Assembly: GCA_002365175.1 (NCBI GenBank)
Contig: DEZK01000002.1
Coordinates: 1-64,000 of the forward strand
From: Raskinella chloraquaticus (SeqCode)
GTDB taxonomy: Bacteria > Pseudomonadota > Alphaproteobacteria > Rhizobiales > UBA4765
Length of the DNA stretch: 64,000 nucleotides
Reading direction: 5' to 3'
The notes beneath the pieces were generated by a model. It was not told where the DNA came from and made no database searches. It saw only the letters and a program-made list of their open reading frames with translations. The position numbers and the translations under genes are program-made. This document shows positions 46,015 through 54,438 of the stretch, piece by piece; the stretch's first letter is position 1; every line of letters begins with the position of its first letter.

Positions 46015-47073
46015 TCAGGCCAGCACCATCAGCCCACCGGCAACCAGGATCAGCAGCACCAAAGTGGTGCCGCAGAATACGGCGATATGACGCCAGCCAA
46101 TGGCCAGGATTGCTCGCGCCGAGGTACCAAGGCCGAGAGCGGCAATCGCCAGCAGCAGGCCCCAGCCGGAGAGCTGGACAACAAGGGATTTGAGCGGAGC
46201 GAAGACCTGTTCCAGTGCCGGTTGTGTCACCAGCAAGCTGTTGATGACAGCCAGCACGAGGAAAACAAGCGCAAACAGCGGCACGGGCACCCGCGCTTCG
46301 CCCGTCCGCTCGCCCGAGCGCATAAACCACCAGCCGACCGCCAGCACCACCGGCAGCAGCAAAAACACGCGGAAGAGCTTGACGATCACCGCCGTCGTTC
46401 CAACATGCTCGGATACAGCATAGCCAGCGCCCGCCACCTGAGCGACATCATGGATGGTAGCGCCAAGGAGAATACCGGTCGCCTGCGGCGACAAGCCCAT
46501 CGCAACGCACAGCGCCGGATAGGCAATCATGACGAGCGTCGACAGGCCATTGGCAGCAACGACCGTAAAGGCCACGTCAGCTGCTTTCGAGCGGTAATCA
46601 GGAACGACCGTGGCCGTTGCCAGCGCCGCCGATGCGCCGCAGACGGCGGTGGCAGCCCCTGCCAGCGCCCCATACCCGCTCTGGCACCTCAGCAAGCGGG
46701 CAAACGCCAGGCCCGAGGCGAGCGTGACGGCCATGCTGACGACGACCAGCAGGGCGATGCCAAAACCAAGGGCAGCGATATCGCCCAGCGCGACTTTGAG
46801 GCCAAGCAGCGCAATGGCGATGCGCAGCAGCTTCTTGACACACCAGGTCAACCCGCCATCGAAGACAGGCTGGCTCGCCAGACGATTGAGCGCGATGCCG
46901 ATGAGGAGGGCAATCACCATCGGGGGAACAATCACCGCGCCCCCACTCAATCGCTTGATGAATGGTTCAAGGAAGAGAGCAGCGACCGAGACCAAAGCCG
47001 CGAGGGCTATTCCCGGCGCAACACGCGACAATACGCCAGAAGAAGTCCGCACCTTGTCGCCCGTCACAGCCAT
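46015..47073 (-). CDS. YeiH/UPF0324 family membrane protein (putative sulfate exporter)
   Basis: A 352-aa membrane protein with about ten helices. VIVPPMVIALLIGIALNRLA, WCVKKLLRIAIALLGLKVALGDI and ATIHDVAQVAGAGYAVSEH are YeiH signatures. Some relatives export sulfate or sulfite during organosulphonate breakdown. ATG 47073 is used, with the frame open to 47112. First gene of the YeiH-Ldh-GabD operon; its upstream region of 488 bases lacks the LysR gene often beside yeiH. Confidence 0.88.
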   Translation of the reverse strand: MAVTGDKVRTSSGVLSRVAPGIALAALVSVAALFLEPFIKRLSGGAVIVPPMVIALLIGIALNRLASQPVFDGGLTWCVKKLLRIAIALLGLKVALGDIAALGFGIALLVVVSMAVTLASGLAFARLLRCQSGYGALAGAATAVCGASAALATATVVPDYRSKAADVAFTVVAANGLSTLVMIAYPALCVAMGLSPQATGILLGATIHDVAQVAGAGYAVSEHVGTTAVIVKLFRVFLLLPVVLAVGWWFMRSGERTGEARVPVPLFALVFLVLAVINSLLVTQPALEQVFAPLKSLVVQLSGWGLLLAIAALGLGTSARAILAIGWRHIAVFCGTTLVLLILVAGGLMVLA

Positions 47074-47561
47074 GCTGTCTGGTCCTTTTCCTTTCCGGGC
47101 GCTAGTGCCCAAGCCGTGTCCGGCTGGCAGACCTCATGCCATCACATGGTGCCAACAGGCCCGCGCGACAGCCTAACGCGCGCCTTGCGGCGGGTCATGT
47201 CGCAGCGCAGCACATTCCAGAGGTCGGATCCAACTTGCGGATTGTTGCTAGACAGATACCGGGCTGGCATCGTTGAACTCCCTGCGGCGACCGCAAAACC
47301 GGTCGTTCTGGCGCAACGGGCAGAAGACATCAGCGTGCTGCCTTCGTCAATCAGCACCATCAGGATGCCGGACGAGAAGGCGGGGCTTACGCTGCCGTTG
47401 TCGCAAAAGTTTCATTGTGGAGCCTGATTGCTGCCTTGAATTGCTGAAATAACACGGTGTCGGCTGAATATTTGAAAAAATTAACGATTTATCAAAGGTC
47501 GACGGCCTTTTCTCATTTTTAACGAGCCGGACCGCCGGCACAGAGGCATTGGATACCGCAC
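47074..47561. other. Long intergenic region upstream of the YeiH operon
   Basis: These 488 bases hold no gene I can support. Several frames are open (for example one over 47142-47360, minus) but none reads like a known protein. The stretch 47440-47520 is AT-rich, and CCATCACATGG (around 47139-47149) is a short inverted repeat close to the YeiH start that could be a regulator site. Promoters for YeiH (minus) and the small gene at 47562 (plus) must lie here. Confidence 0.4.
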
Positions 47562-47714
47562 ATGCAAGATTTGTTTCCCATGATCGTCACCGCCAGCACG
47601 GCAGCACTGACCGCCGCTGCCGCCCTGTCGCTGGGTCGTCTGCCGCTTGACCGCGTCGAGCGCGACAAGCGCGAGCTAACCGCCGCGGACGAGACAAAAA
47701 AAGAAATTGAATAA
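47562..47714 (+). CDS. Small putative membrane protein (50 aa)
   Basis: ATG 47562 opens a 50-codon frame ending TAA 47714. Residues 7-25 (MIVTASTAALTAAAALSLG) form one hydrophobic helix, followed by a charged tail (RVERDKRELTAADETKKEIE). This pattern of helix plus charged C-terminus fits small inner membrane proteins. A terminator follows at 47758. No strong Shine-Dalgarno is visible, and I do not recognise the protein. Confidence 0.45.
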   Translation: MQDLFPMIVTASTAALTAAAALSLGRLPLDRVERDKRELTAADETKKEIE

Positions 47715-47757
47715 TTATTCACACATCATGATCGCGCTGCGTCCCTGATGGCGCACG

Positions 47758-47794
47758 AAAAAGCGGCGGACCTTTTCGGTCGCGCCGCTTTTTT
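47758..47794. terminator. Bidirectional rho-independent terminator
   Basis: AGCGGCG (47762-47768) pairs with CGCCGCT (47783-47789), with an inner GACC/GGTC helix. The stem is flanked by five A on the left and six T on the right, so it can stop transcripts from both sides: the 50-aa gene (plus) and the 54-aa gene (minus). Confidence 0.85.
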
Positions 47795-47814
47795 CACGCC
47801 TTCTGGCGTCGATT

Positions 47815-47979
47815 TCAATTCAAAACGAGCGATTTTTCCTTTTCATCGCGCAGCGATCTGGTTGTCAGCGGTGACAACCACGGTAAAGAACCAGCTGCCC
47901 GGCGCGCGCCCAGGACGGCGTCGAGAAAAGCCAGCGCTTCGCGGTCGTCTTTCAGGGCCTGGGGATCAAGGACGGGCAT
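47815..47979 (-). CDS. Small hypothetical protein (54 aa)
   Basis: The frame begins at ATG 47979 with AAGGTGAT a few bases upstream as a good ribosome site. The product begins MPVLDPQALKDDREALAFLDAVLG and ends DEKEKSLVLN. It is soluble and rich in charged residues, with no known domain. It is followed on its own strand by the bidirectional terminator. An upstream in-frame start at 48024 has no such site. Confidence 0.45.
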   Translation of the reverse strand: MPVLDPQALKDDREALAFLDAVLGARRAAGSLPWLSPLTTRSLRDEKEKSLVLN

Positions 47980-48080
47980 GTCATCACCTTTGTCGATCAT
48001 TGAGGCGAATGCGTGTCGTGTCACGTAATGTTACGAAATATTTCATGAGCAGAGTGTTAACGCTCACAGTCAAAACGCAC

Positions 48081-48719
48081 TCACAGGCCAAGTTGTTCCG
48101 GCGTGCGTCCCGCCCGCCGCTTGTAGACCGGCAATGACCAGTTGAAGCGCAAGGCAAGGGCGCGCAGTCCAAATCCCGACAGAAACGCCAGTGACGTCGC
48201 AAAAGCCGCCGGCAAACCGGCATGGATCATCAAGACATCAAGGAGGGCGGCGAGGAAGGCGGCAGAGATATATATTTCCCGGCGCAGGATGAGCGGACTT
48301 TCTCCGCCCAGGACATCCCGGATCATACCGCCGAAACTGGCCGTCACGACGCCCATGACAATGGCGGTGATGCTATGACTGCCCGCCGCCAGCGCCTTCT
48401 CGCACCCCTTGAGGGCGACGGCCGTCAGCCCGACGGCATCGAACCACAGCAGCAGGCGATAGCGGCTTTCGGGAATATGGGCAGTGAAGAAGACGATGGC
48501 TGCAACCACGGAGCAGATGACGACGCTGGTTGGATCGGCAACCCAGAACACCGGCACGCCCAGCAGCAGATCGCGGACCGTGCCGCCGCCTACCCCGGTG
48601 ACGGTGGCAAGCAGCGCAAAACCGACGATGTCCATTTCCTTGCGCGAGGCAACAAGGGCGCCGGAAGCGGAAAACACAATAATGCCGGCATAGTCAAACA
48701 GCATGTGCATGTCAGGCAT
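48081..48719 (-). CDS. TRIC-type cation channel family protein (YicG/UPF0126)
   Basis: A 212-aa protein with seven hydrophobic helices. The two repeated halves contain GGGTVRDLLLGVPVFWV and GGMIRDVLGGE, the UPF0126/TRIC signature with conserved Gly and Arg. Bacterial TRIC homologues are monovalent-cation channels. ATG 48719 gives the family-typical N-terminus; the frame is open to 48872, overlapping the promoter region of maeB. Confidence 0.9.
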   Translation of the reverse strand: MPDMHMLFDYAGIIVFSASGALVASRKEMDIVGFALLATVTGVGGGTVRDLLLGVPVFWVADPTSVVICSVVAAIVFFTAHIPESRYRLLLWFDAVGLTAVALKGCEKALAAGSHSITAIVMGVVTASFGGMIRDVLGGESPLILRREIYISAAFLAALLDVLMIHAGLPAAFATSLAFLSGFGLRALALRFNWSLPVYKRRAGRTPEQLGL

Positions 48720-48870
48720 TGGCGAAACTCCGGGCAGGAAAGCGGGATGCGCGCAGATTAGGCAGGTTGAGGCGGCAACACCATCACGCGCGCGCGCTGC
48801 AAAAGCTCTTTGACTTGAGCGCTGCTGCCTGCGTTTATGGTCGCAAAACATCAGGGAGATATGTCCGCTC

Positions 48871-51156
48871 ATGAATGATCAGCCCCGTTCCTCGCGCCCG
48901 ACGTTCACCGATCAGGAAGCGCTCGATTTCCATTCGCAGGGAAAGCCCGGCAAACTTGAAATCCGCGCCACAAAACCAATGGCGACACAGCGCGATCTGT
49001 CATTGGCCTATTCGCCGGGTGTCGCCATTCCGGTTCTGGCGATTGCTGCGGACCCGGCAAAGGCGTTCGATTACACCAACAAGGCCAATATGGTGGCGGT
49101 GATATCGAACGGGACCGCCATTCTGGGGCTTGGCGATCTGGGCGCGCTGGCCTCAAAGCCGGTGATGGAAGGCAAATCCGTTCTCTTCAAGCGCTTTGCC
49201 GACGTCAACGCCATCGACCTTGAGGTCGACACCAAGGATGCGGACACCTTCATCAATTGCGTGCGCCATCTCGGCCCGGCCTTTGGCGGTATCAATCTGG
49301 AGGACATCAAGGCGCCGGAATGTTTCATCATCGAAAGCCGCCTGCGCGAGCTGATGGACATCCCTGTCTTTCATGATGACCAGCACGGCACGGCCATCAT
49401 CACGGCTGCCGGCCTCATCAACGCCTTCGATCTGACGGGGCGCGACATCAGCAAGGTGAAAATGGTGTGCAACGGCGCCGGGTCTGCTGGCATCGCCTGC
49501 ATTGAGCTGATGAAGGCGATGGGCATGTCGGCCGACAACATCATCCTGTGCGACACCAAGGGCGTCGTCTATGCCGGCCGTACCGAGGGCATGAACCAGT
49601 GGAAGGCCGCCCACGCAGCCTCCACCCCGGCGCGCACGCTGGCGGAGGCCATGAAGGGCGCTGACGTCGTTCTGGGCCTGTCAGCCAAGGGTGCGCTCAC
49701 GGCACAGATGGTGGCAAGCATGGCCAAGAACCCGATCATCTTTGCGATGGCCAATCCCGATCCGGAAATCACGCCGGAGGAGGTCGCGGCAGTGCGCGGC
49801 GATGCTATCGTTGCCACCGGCCGTTCGGATTATCCGAACCAGGTCAATAATGTGCTGGGCTTTCCGTTCATTTTCCGGGGTGCGCTCGATGTCCGCGCCA
49901 CCCAGATCAACGAAGAGATGAAGATTGCCGCCGCCAAGGCGCTCGCCATGCTGGCGCGCGAGGATGTGCCAGATGAGGTGGTGTCGGCCTATCGCGGCGC
50001 CCGCCCGCGCTATGGGCCCCAGTACATCATACCCGTCCCCTTCGATCCCCGGCTTATCTCGTCCATTCCTCCGGCCGTGGCGCAGGCGGCGATGGCCTCA
50101 GGCGTCGCCCGCAAGCCGATTGCCGATATGGACGCCTACCGCATGGAGCTGGCGTCGCGGCGCGATCCGGTGATTGCGACCTTGCAACGGGTGCATACGG
50201 AAGTGCGCCGCCATCCCAAGCGCATCGTCTTTGCCGAAGGCGAGGAAGAACAGGTCATGCGCGCCGCGCAAGCCTTCGTTGCCGCCGGGCTTGGCAGCGC
50301 CGTCCTCGTCGGGCGTGAGGACCGGGTCAGGGAGATCGCGCGCCAGGCCGGTATCGATCTGCACGATGGCATTTCGGTCATCAATGCCCGGCTCAGCGAG
50401 CGCAGCCGGATCTATGCCCAGTTTCTCTATGAACGCCTGCAGCGTCAGGGATTTCTGCAACGAGACTGTCAGCGCATGGTCAATCAGGACCGCAACATCT
50501 TCGCTGCCTGCATGGTGGCGCGCGGCGATGCCGATGGCATGGTCTCGGGCGTCACCCGCAACTCGTCGGTCGTCATGGACGAGGTGCGCCGCGTCATCGA
50601 TGTGAAGCCGGGGCACCGGGTGATCGGCGTGTCGATTGTCATTTCGCGCCAGCAGATGGTGCTGGTGGCCGACACGGCGGTCACCGAAATGCCGAGCGCA
50701 CGCGAACTCGTCGAGATCGCCATCGAGGCGGCCGGCGCGGCGCGGCGTCTGGGTCTCGAGCCGCGCGTGGCGTTCCTTGCCTTCTCGAATTTCGGCCATC
50801 CCGCCGGCGAGCGTTCGCAGAAGGTCATCGAGGCGGTCAAACTTCTGGGCGAGCGCAAGGTCGACTTTGAATACGATGGCGAGATGGGCGCCGATGTGGC
50901 GCTCAACGGCGATATCATGCGCACCAGCTATCCCTTCTGCCGCCTGTCGGGGCCGGCGAATGTGCTGGTCATGCCAGCCTTTCACTCAGCCGCCATCTCC
51001 ACCAAGATGCTGCAGGAGCTGGGAGGGGCAACGGTTATCGGCCCGCTCATGGTTGGTCTTGATAAATCGGTGCAGGTGGCCCCGCTCGGCGCCCGCGACA
51101 GCGACATCGTCAATGCCGCGGCCCTTGCTGCCTTCGATATCGGCGGGTCGGTGTAG
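48871..51156 (+). CDS. maeB: NADP-dependent malic enzyme with C-terminal phosphotransacetylase-like domain
   Basis: A 761-aa MaeB. Residues ~20-430 are malic enzyme (DLSLAYSPGVAIPVLAI, FHDDQHGTAIITAAGLINA, NGAGSAGIACIELM); ~440-755 resemble phosphotransacetylase (RIVFAEGEEEQVMRAA, GMVSGVTRNSS). The PTA-like part is a regulatory acetyl-CoA sensor in such fusions rather than an active enzyme. The enzyme decarboxylates malate to pyruvate with NADPH. It starts MNDQPRSSRPTFTDQEALDFHSQG. Transcribed alone. Confidence 0.96.
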   Translation: MNDQPRSSRPTFTDQEALDFHSQGKPGKLEIRATKPMATQRDLSLAYSPGVAIPVLAIAADPAKAFDYTNKANMVAVISNGTAILGLGDLGALASKPVMEGKSVLFKRFADVNAIDLEVDTKDADTFINCVRHLGPAFGGINLEDIKAPECFIIESRLRELMDIPVFHDDQHGTAIITAAGLINAFDLTGRDISKVKMVCNGAGSAGIACIELMKAMGMSADNIILCDTKGVVYAGRTEGMNQWKAAHAASTPARTLAEAMKGADVVLGLSAKGALTAQMVASMAKNPIIFAMANPDPEITPEEVAAVRGDAIVATGRSDYPNQVNNVLGFPFIFRGALDVRATQINEEMKIAAAKALAMLAREDVPDEVVSAYRGARPRYGPQYIIPVPFDPRLISSIPPAVAQAAMASGVARKPIADMDAYRMELASRRDPVIATLQRVHTEVRRHPKRIVFAEGEEEQVMRAAQAFVAAGLGSAVLVGREDRVREIARQAGIDLHDGISVINARLSERSRIYAQFLYERLQRQGFLQRDCQRMVNQDRNIFAACMVARGDADGMVSGVTRNSSVVMDEVRRVIDVKPGHRVIGVSIVISRQQMVLVADTAVTEMPSARELVEIAIEAAGAARRLGLEPRVAFLAFSNFGHPAGERSQKVIEAVKLLGERKVDFEYDGEMGADVALNGDIMRTSYPFCRLSGPANVLVMPAFHSAAISTKMLQELGGATVIGPLMVGLDKSVQVAPLGARDSDIVNAAALAAFDIGGSV

Positions 51157-51167
51157 CGAGCGGACAA

Positions 51168-51698
51168 TCACAGCGACCAGCGCGCGCCCTCGCGCTGGTC
51201 GCCGGCAAGCACCAGCGCCCACCAAGGCCCGCCTGCACCATCGGCGCGGGCAAGGCCGATGCGGGTGGCATCCGCCAGTCGAAGGTTGCGGTCATGGGGG
51301 GGTGAGCCACGCCATGACAGGATGGCGCGCGTGACATCGGGAGTGCCGCGGCTGATATTTTCAGCGGCAATCACATCCCGCACGCCGACTGCGTCCAGAC
51401 GCTGGCGCAGCGCGCCGGCAATCTCATGGGAGAGGAGGCCTGCCTCACCCATCGCCACCGCCTGGCGCAGGGCTGCGGCGCGCAACGCCGGATCAAGGCG
51501 CACCGGCTGCAGGCCCGCCTGCGCCCGGTAGGCATTGATAGCGGCAAGCGCCTGCGGCTCATCGCTCGTCGTTGCGGTTATATCGCGGCGCGGCGGACCA
51601 GCGCAGGCGGACAGCACCGCCAGTCCACTTATGCAAAGCATGCATTGGAGAAAGGCGCGGCGGGTGTCTTCCAGCCGACAAGAGAGTGTGATTTGCAT
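51168..51698 (-). CDS. CAP-domain lipoprotein
   Basis: About 176 aa. The N-terminus ends in a lipobox, LAVLSAC, so it is likely a lipoprotein. The CAP/SCP fold follows, with AINAYRAQAGLQPVRLDPALRAAALRQAVAMGEAGLLSHEI and AAENISRG (the ENI segment) and a W-containing end (WWALVLAG). Function of bacterial CAP proteins is uncertain. ATG 51698 is used; the frame is open to 51863. Confidence 0.85.
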   Translation of the reverse strand: MQITLSCRLEDTRRAFLQCMLCISGLAVLSACAGPPRRDITATTSDEPQALAAINAYRAQAGLQPVRLDPALRAAALRQAVAMGEAGLLSHEIAGALRQRLDAVGVRDVIAAENISRGTPDVTRAILSWRGSPPHDRNLRLADATRIGLARADGAGGPWWALVLAGDQREGARWSL

Positions 51699-51749
51699 TG
51701 GCTGGCGTTTGAGGTTTCCTGACCGCTGATACCCTCCTGGAGACAGAGC

Positions 51750-52436
51750 ATGATCAAATTCTACTTTCATCCCTCGCCAAACCCTCTCAAAATTGCCCTT
51801 TTCCTGGAAGAAGCGGGCCTGGCTTACGACACGGTCTCGATCGATACCCGCAAAGGCGAGCAATTTTCACCTGAATTTCTGAAAATCAATCCCAATGCCA
51901 AGACGCCCGCCCTCACCGATGATGATGTCGCGATCTTCGACAGTAACGCCATCCTGCTTTATCTGGCTGAAAAAACCGGCAAGTTCCTGCCGGAAAATTC
52001 ACTCGCAGCGCGCGGCCCGATGCTGTCATGGCTGATGTTCGTGGCAACCGGCATCGGCCCCTATTCCGGCCAGTGCGTGCATTTCCGCCATTTCGCGCCG
52101 GAGCCCAAGGACTACGCGGTGCAGCGCTACGCCTATGAGGCGAACCGCCATTACGGCATCCTCAACGATCAGCTTGGCAAGAACCGCTACATGCTGGGCG
52201 ACACCTACACCATCGTCGACATGGCGGTGTGGGGGTGGGCGCGTGTCGTTCCGTTCGTGATCGGTGATGATGCGTGGACGAAATTCCCGCATGTGAAACG
52301 CCATCTCGATGAAATCAACGCCCGGCCGGCAGCCCAGCGTGCCGAATCACTGAAAGCGAAATTCGCCTTCAAGACCGATTTCGACGAGGAGGCCCGCAAG
52401 AACCTCTTCCCGCAGATCGGTGCCAAGATCGCCTGA
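51750..52436 (+). CDS. Glutathione S-transferase family protein
   Basis: A 228-aa GST. The thioredoxin-like N-domain (MIKFYFHPSPNPLKIALFLEEAGLAYD; NPNAKTPALTDDDVAIFDSNAILLYLAEK) and helical C-domain (GDTYTIVDMAVWGWARVV) are present. The SPNPLK segment is typical of nu-class/YfcG-like enzymes with disulphide-reductase activity. A GGAGAC ribosome site precedes ATG 51750. Confidence 0.92.
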   Translation: MIKFYFHPSPNPLKIALFLEEAGLAYDTVSIDTRKGEQFSPEFLKINPNAKTPALTDDDVAIFDSNAILLYLAEKTGKFLPENSLAARGPMLSWLMFVATGIGPYSGQCVHFRHFAPEPKDYAVQRYAYEANRHYGILNDQLGKNRYMLGDTYTIVDMAVWGWARVVPFVIGDDAWTKFPHVKRHLDEINARPAAQRAESLKAKFAFKTDFDEEARKNLFPQIGAKIA

Positions 52437-52476
52437 CGCAAGATCGCCTGAACGACGGCAAGCCATAACCGACCAG

Positions 52477-52504
52477 CCCCGCGTGACCCTCGGTTCACGC
52501 GGGG
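52477..52504. terminator. Terminator hairpin between converging GST and aldolase genes
   Basis: CCCCGCGTGA (52477-52486) and TCACGCGGGG (52495-52504) form a perfect 10-bp stem with an 8-base loop, followed by TTGTCATTCTGTTTGT. The U-run is weak, but the position between two convergent genes fits a shared terminator. Confidence 0.7.
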
Positions 52505-52520
52505 TTGTCATTCTGTTTGT

Positions 52521-53240
52521 CTAGACGCCGTGGACGCGCTTCAGCGCCGCGAAATGGAGGATCGCCTGATGCTCCAGCACCTGCATGTACTGGCGCGCGG
52601 TTTCCGACAGCAAGGGTTCGGGAATGAGGTTCAGCTGCAGGCCGGTTGACATGGCCAGCACCTGCTGGTGGCAGGCACGATCAAGATAATAGAGATCATC
52701 GAACGCGACCGCCACTGACGGGCCACCGATGGTGATGCCGTGATTGGCCAGGAACACCACGTCGGCACTGGCGTCATCCTTGTTGATGGCGGTGATCGCC
52801 TCGCCTTCTGCGGCATCGAGCGCCAGCCCGCCGAAATGATCCTGATAGGCGATGCGCTGGTGGAAGCGTGTGGCCGTCTGGTGAGCCATCGCCAGGCGTC
52901 CGCCCTTCACCATGGTGAGGCAGGTGGCAGACGGCATATGGACATGCAGCACGCAGGCGTGCCGGGGATTGGCGCGATGGGCGGCGATATGGATGTTGCG
53001 CGCCGTTGCCTCCACCTCGCCTTCGCCCTCGATCACCCGCCCCTCGCCGTCAATGAGCAAGAGCATCTCGCCGGTCATTTCCGACCAGTGGACGCCATAG
53101 GGATTGATGAGGAAACGCTCCTCGTGGCCTGGTACCTGCAGGGAGAAATGGTTGCAGATGCCCTCGCTGTAGCCAAAGCTTTCGGCAAGGCGGAAGGCGG
53201 CGGCAAGATCGCGGCGCAGTTCACCGGCAGTGACAGCCAT
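52521..53240 (-). CDS. Class II aldolase/adducin family protein
   Basis: About 239 aa. The zinc-binding fold is shown by SEGICNHFSLQVPGHEERFLINPYG, HIAAHRANPRHACVLHVHMPSATC (the HxH pair) and VVFLANHGITIGGP (third His). Members include fuculose-phosphate aldolase and the 3-oxo-tetronate-4-phosphate decarboxylase OtnC; which applies is open. It could be the missing partner of the OtnK-like kinase 9 kb away. AAGGGAGG precedes the paired ATGs at 53243 and 53240; spacing favours the second. Confidence 0.88.
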   Translation of the reverse strand: MAVTAGELRRDLAAAFRLAESFGYSEGICNHFSLQVPGHEERFLINPYGVHWSEMTGEMLLLIDGEGRVIEGEGEVEATARNIHIAAHRANPRHACVLHVHMPSATCLTMVKGGRLAMAHQTATRFHQRIAYQDHFGGLALDAAEGEAITAINKDDASADVVFLANHGITIGGPSVAVAFDDLYYLDRACHQQVLAMSTGLQLNLIPEPLLSETARQYMQVLEHQAILHFAALKRVHGV

Positions 53241-53266
53241 CATCGCCTCCCTTCATCTGCTCCCCT

Positions 53267-53809
53267 TCAGCGCGGGGCCAGCACCATCACCATCTGGCGG
53301 CCTTCAAGGCGCGGTTCAAGCTCGACCTTGGCGACCTTGGCAAGTTCTTCCTTCACGCGGTCCAGCACCTTGAAGCCGAGATCGGGGTGCGCCATTTCGC
53401 GGCCACGGAAGCGCATGGTGATCTTCACCTTGTCGCCCTCCTCGAAGAACGAGTGCATGGCGCGCATCTTGACGTCGTAATCATGATCATCAATCGCCGG
53501 GCGCAACTTGATTTCCTTGATTTCGACGATCTTCTGGTTGCGGCGGGCCTCGGCGGCCTTCTTCTGCGCCTGATATTTATATTTGCCGTAATCGAGGATT
53601 TTGCACACCGGCGGCGCGGTATTGGGGGAAATCTCGACGAGATCAAGCCCGGCGGCTTCCGCCATGCTCATGGCGGTCTCGGTCAGGACGATGCCATGAT
53701 TCTGGCCTTCCTGATCGATGAGCTGGATTTCACGAATGCGGATGTCGCGGTTGATACGGGGGCCGTCTTTGGCGGCAGGGGCGGCGGGGCGCTGGAATGG
53801 GCGACGAAT
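53267..53809 (-). CDS. infC: Translation initiation factor IF-3, ATT start codon
   Basis: A 180-aa IF-3 when read from ATT 53809: MRRPFQRPAAPAAKDGPRINRDIRIREIQLID. It continues AAGLDLVEISPNTAPPVCKILDYGKYKYQ and KEIKLRPAIDDHDYDVK, and ends GRQMVMVLAPR. The first ATG lies 46 codons further in and would remove most of the N-domain, so ATT is the start, as in many infC genes. IF-3 controls start-codon fidelity and represses its own message through the rare start. rpmI and rplT, neighbours in many bacteria, are not next to it. Confidence 0.95.
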   Translation of the reverse strand: MRRPFQRPAAPAAKDGPRINRDIRIREIQLIDQEGQNHGIVLTETAMSMAEAAGLDLVEISPNTAPPVCKILDYGKYKYQAQKKAAEARRNQKIVEIKEIKLRPAIDDHDYDVKMRAMHSFFEEGDKVKITMRFRGREMAHPDLGFKVLDRVKEELAKVAKVELEPRLEGRQMVMVLAPR

Positions 53810-53824
53810 GGTGGTGGTCTCCTT
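53807..53824 (-). promoter_or_regulatory. infC ribosome binding site with ATT start
   Basis: AAGGAGA (53824-53818 on the minus strand) lies 8 bases before the ATT at 53809. The strong site compensates for a non-standard start, which IF-3 itself discriminates against, giving feedback control. Confidence 0.9.
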
Positions 53825-54119
53825 GAGGAAGCGGCAAGTGCAGGGTCAATCCATCTTCTTTATCATCTTTGCCCCACGACGGGGAGAGAAAATTGTCGTT
53901 TATGGCGATGAAGTCAAGAATGGGCGTCAAAATATTCAATTACAGAAGCGGCGCCTGCTCGCTTCCCGCCTGCGCAAGCTGCACCAATTGCGTATTCACG
54001 CCCTCTCCGTCAGTCGGGACGCGGGCATAGTCGCAGATCGTGACACTCGCGAGGCGTTTTGCAAAAGCTGGCCTGAGCTCGCGAAGCTGAAAACAGGCTA
54101 ACTGTCAGAACAGATGCCG
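53810..54119. other. Intergenic region between infC and higA
   Basis: These 310 bases hold the infC leader (minus) and the space after higA. No supported gene is present. A minus frame beginning at ATG 53939 runs through the infC start in another frame, and a plus frame runs 53830-54101; neither resembles a protein I know. The infC promoter should be here. Confidence 0.4.
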
Positions 54120-54425
54120 CTACGCCTCAACGCGTGCCGATTGATCGGCGCGACGCGGAAGCCTGGCGATCTTCTCGCCGACTTCACCCGCGACGAGCCG
54201 AAGCTCGTAGAGCTGTTGAAGGTTCATCCAGAATTGTGGGCTGGTGCCGAACCAGTGACCAAGGCGCAGGGCTGTATCTGCCGTGATGCCGCGCTGACCG
54301 TTGATGATGGCGGTGATCCGGTTGACCGGCACTTCGATCTGCCGTGACAACCCGGCGGCGGACATGCCCAGTTCGCGCAACTCCTCGGCAAGATGCTCAC
54401 CAGGATGGATAGGTGTACGGGCCAT
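54120..54425 (-). CDS. higA: HigA-family antitoxin
   Basis: A 101-aa Xre-type DNA-binding protein. IHPGEHLAEELRELGMSAAGLSRQIEVPVNRITAIINGQRGITADTALRLGHWFGTSPQFWMNLQ is the typical HigA helix-turn-helix. It neutralises HigB and represses the operon. It comes second, after the toxin gene with a 13-base gap, the toxin-first order of higBA. Confidence 0.95.
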   Translation of the reverse strand: MARTPIHPGEHLAEELRELGMSAAGLSRQIEVPVNRITAIINGQRGITADTALRLGHWFGTSPQFWMNLQQLYELRLVAGEVGEKIARLPRRADQSARVEA

Positions 54426-54438
54426 GAGGTGTGCTCCT

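Noticed and set aside
47142..47360. 72-codon minus-strand frame in the gap upstream of YeiH
   Set aside because: No ribosome site, no domain, and odd composition; conservation would be needed to accept it.
45886..47427. Plus-strand frame of 513 codons over the YeiH and Ldh genes
   Set aside because: Composition is Arg/Gln/His-rich as expected for antisense of a membrane protein, and both minus-strand genes are clear.
53730..53939. Leader peptide overlapping the infC start (minus strand, 69 codons)
   Set aside because: No ribosome site and no coding character; more likely part of the infC leader. Ribosome profiling would decide.
53830..54101. Plus-strand gene between infC and higA
   Set aside because: It lacks a proper start outside infC and resembles no known protein.
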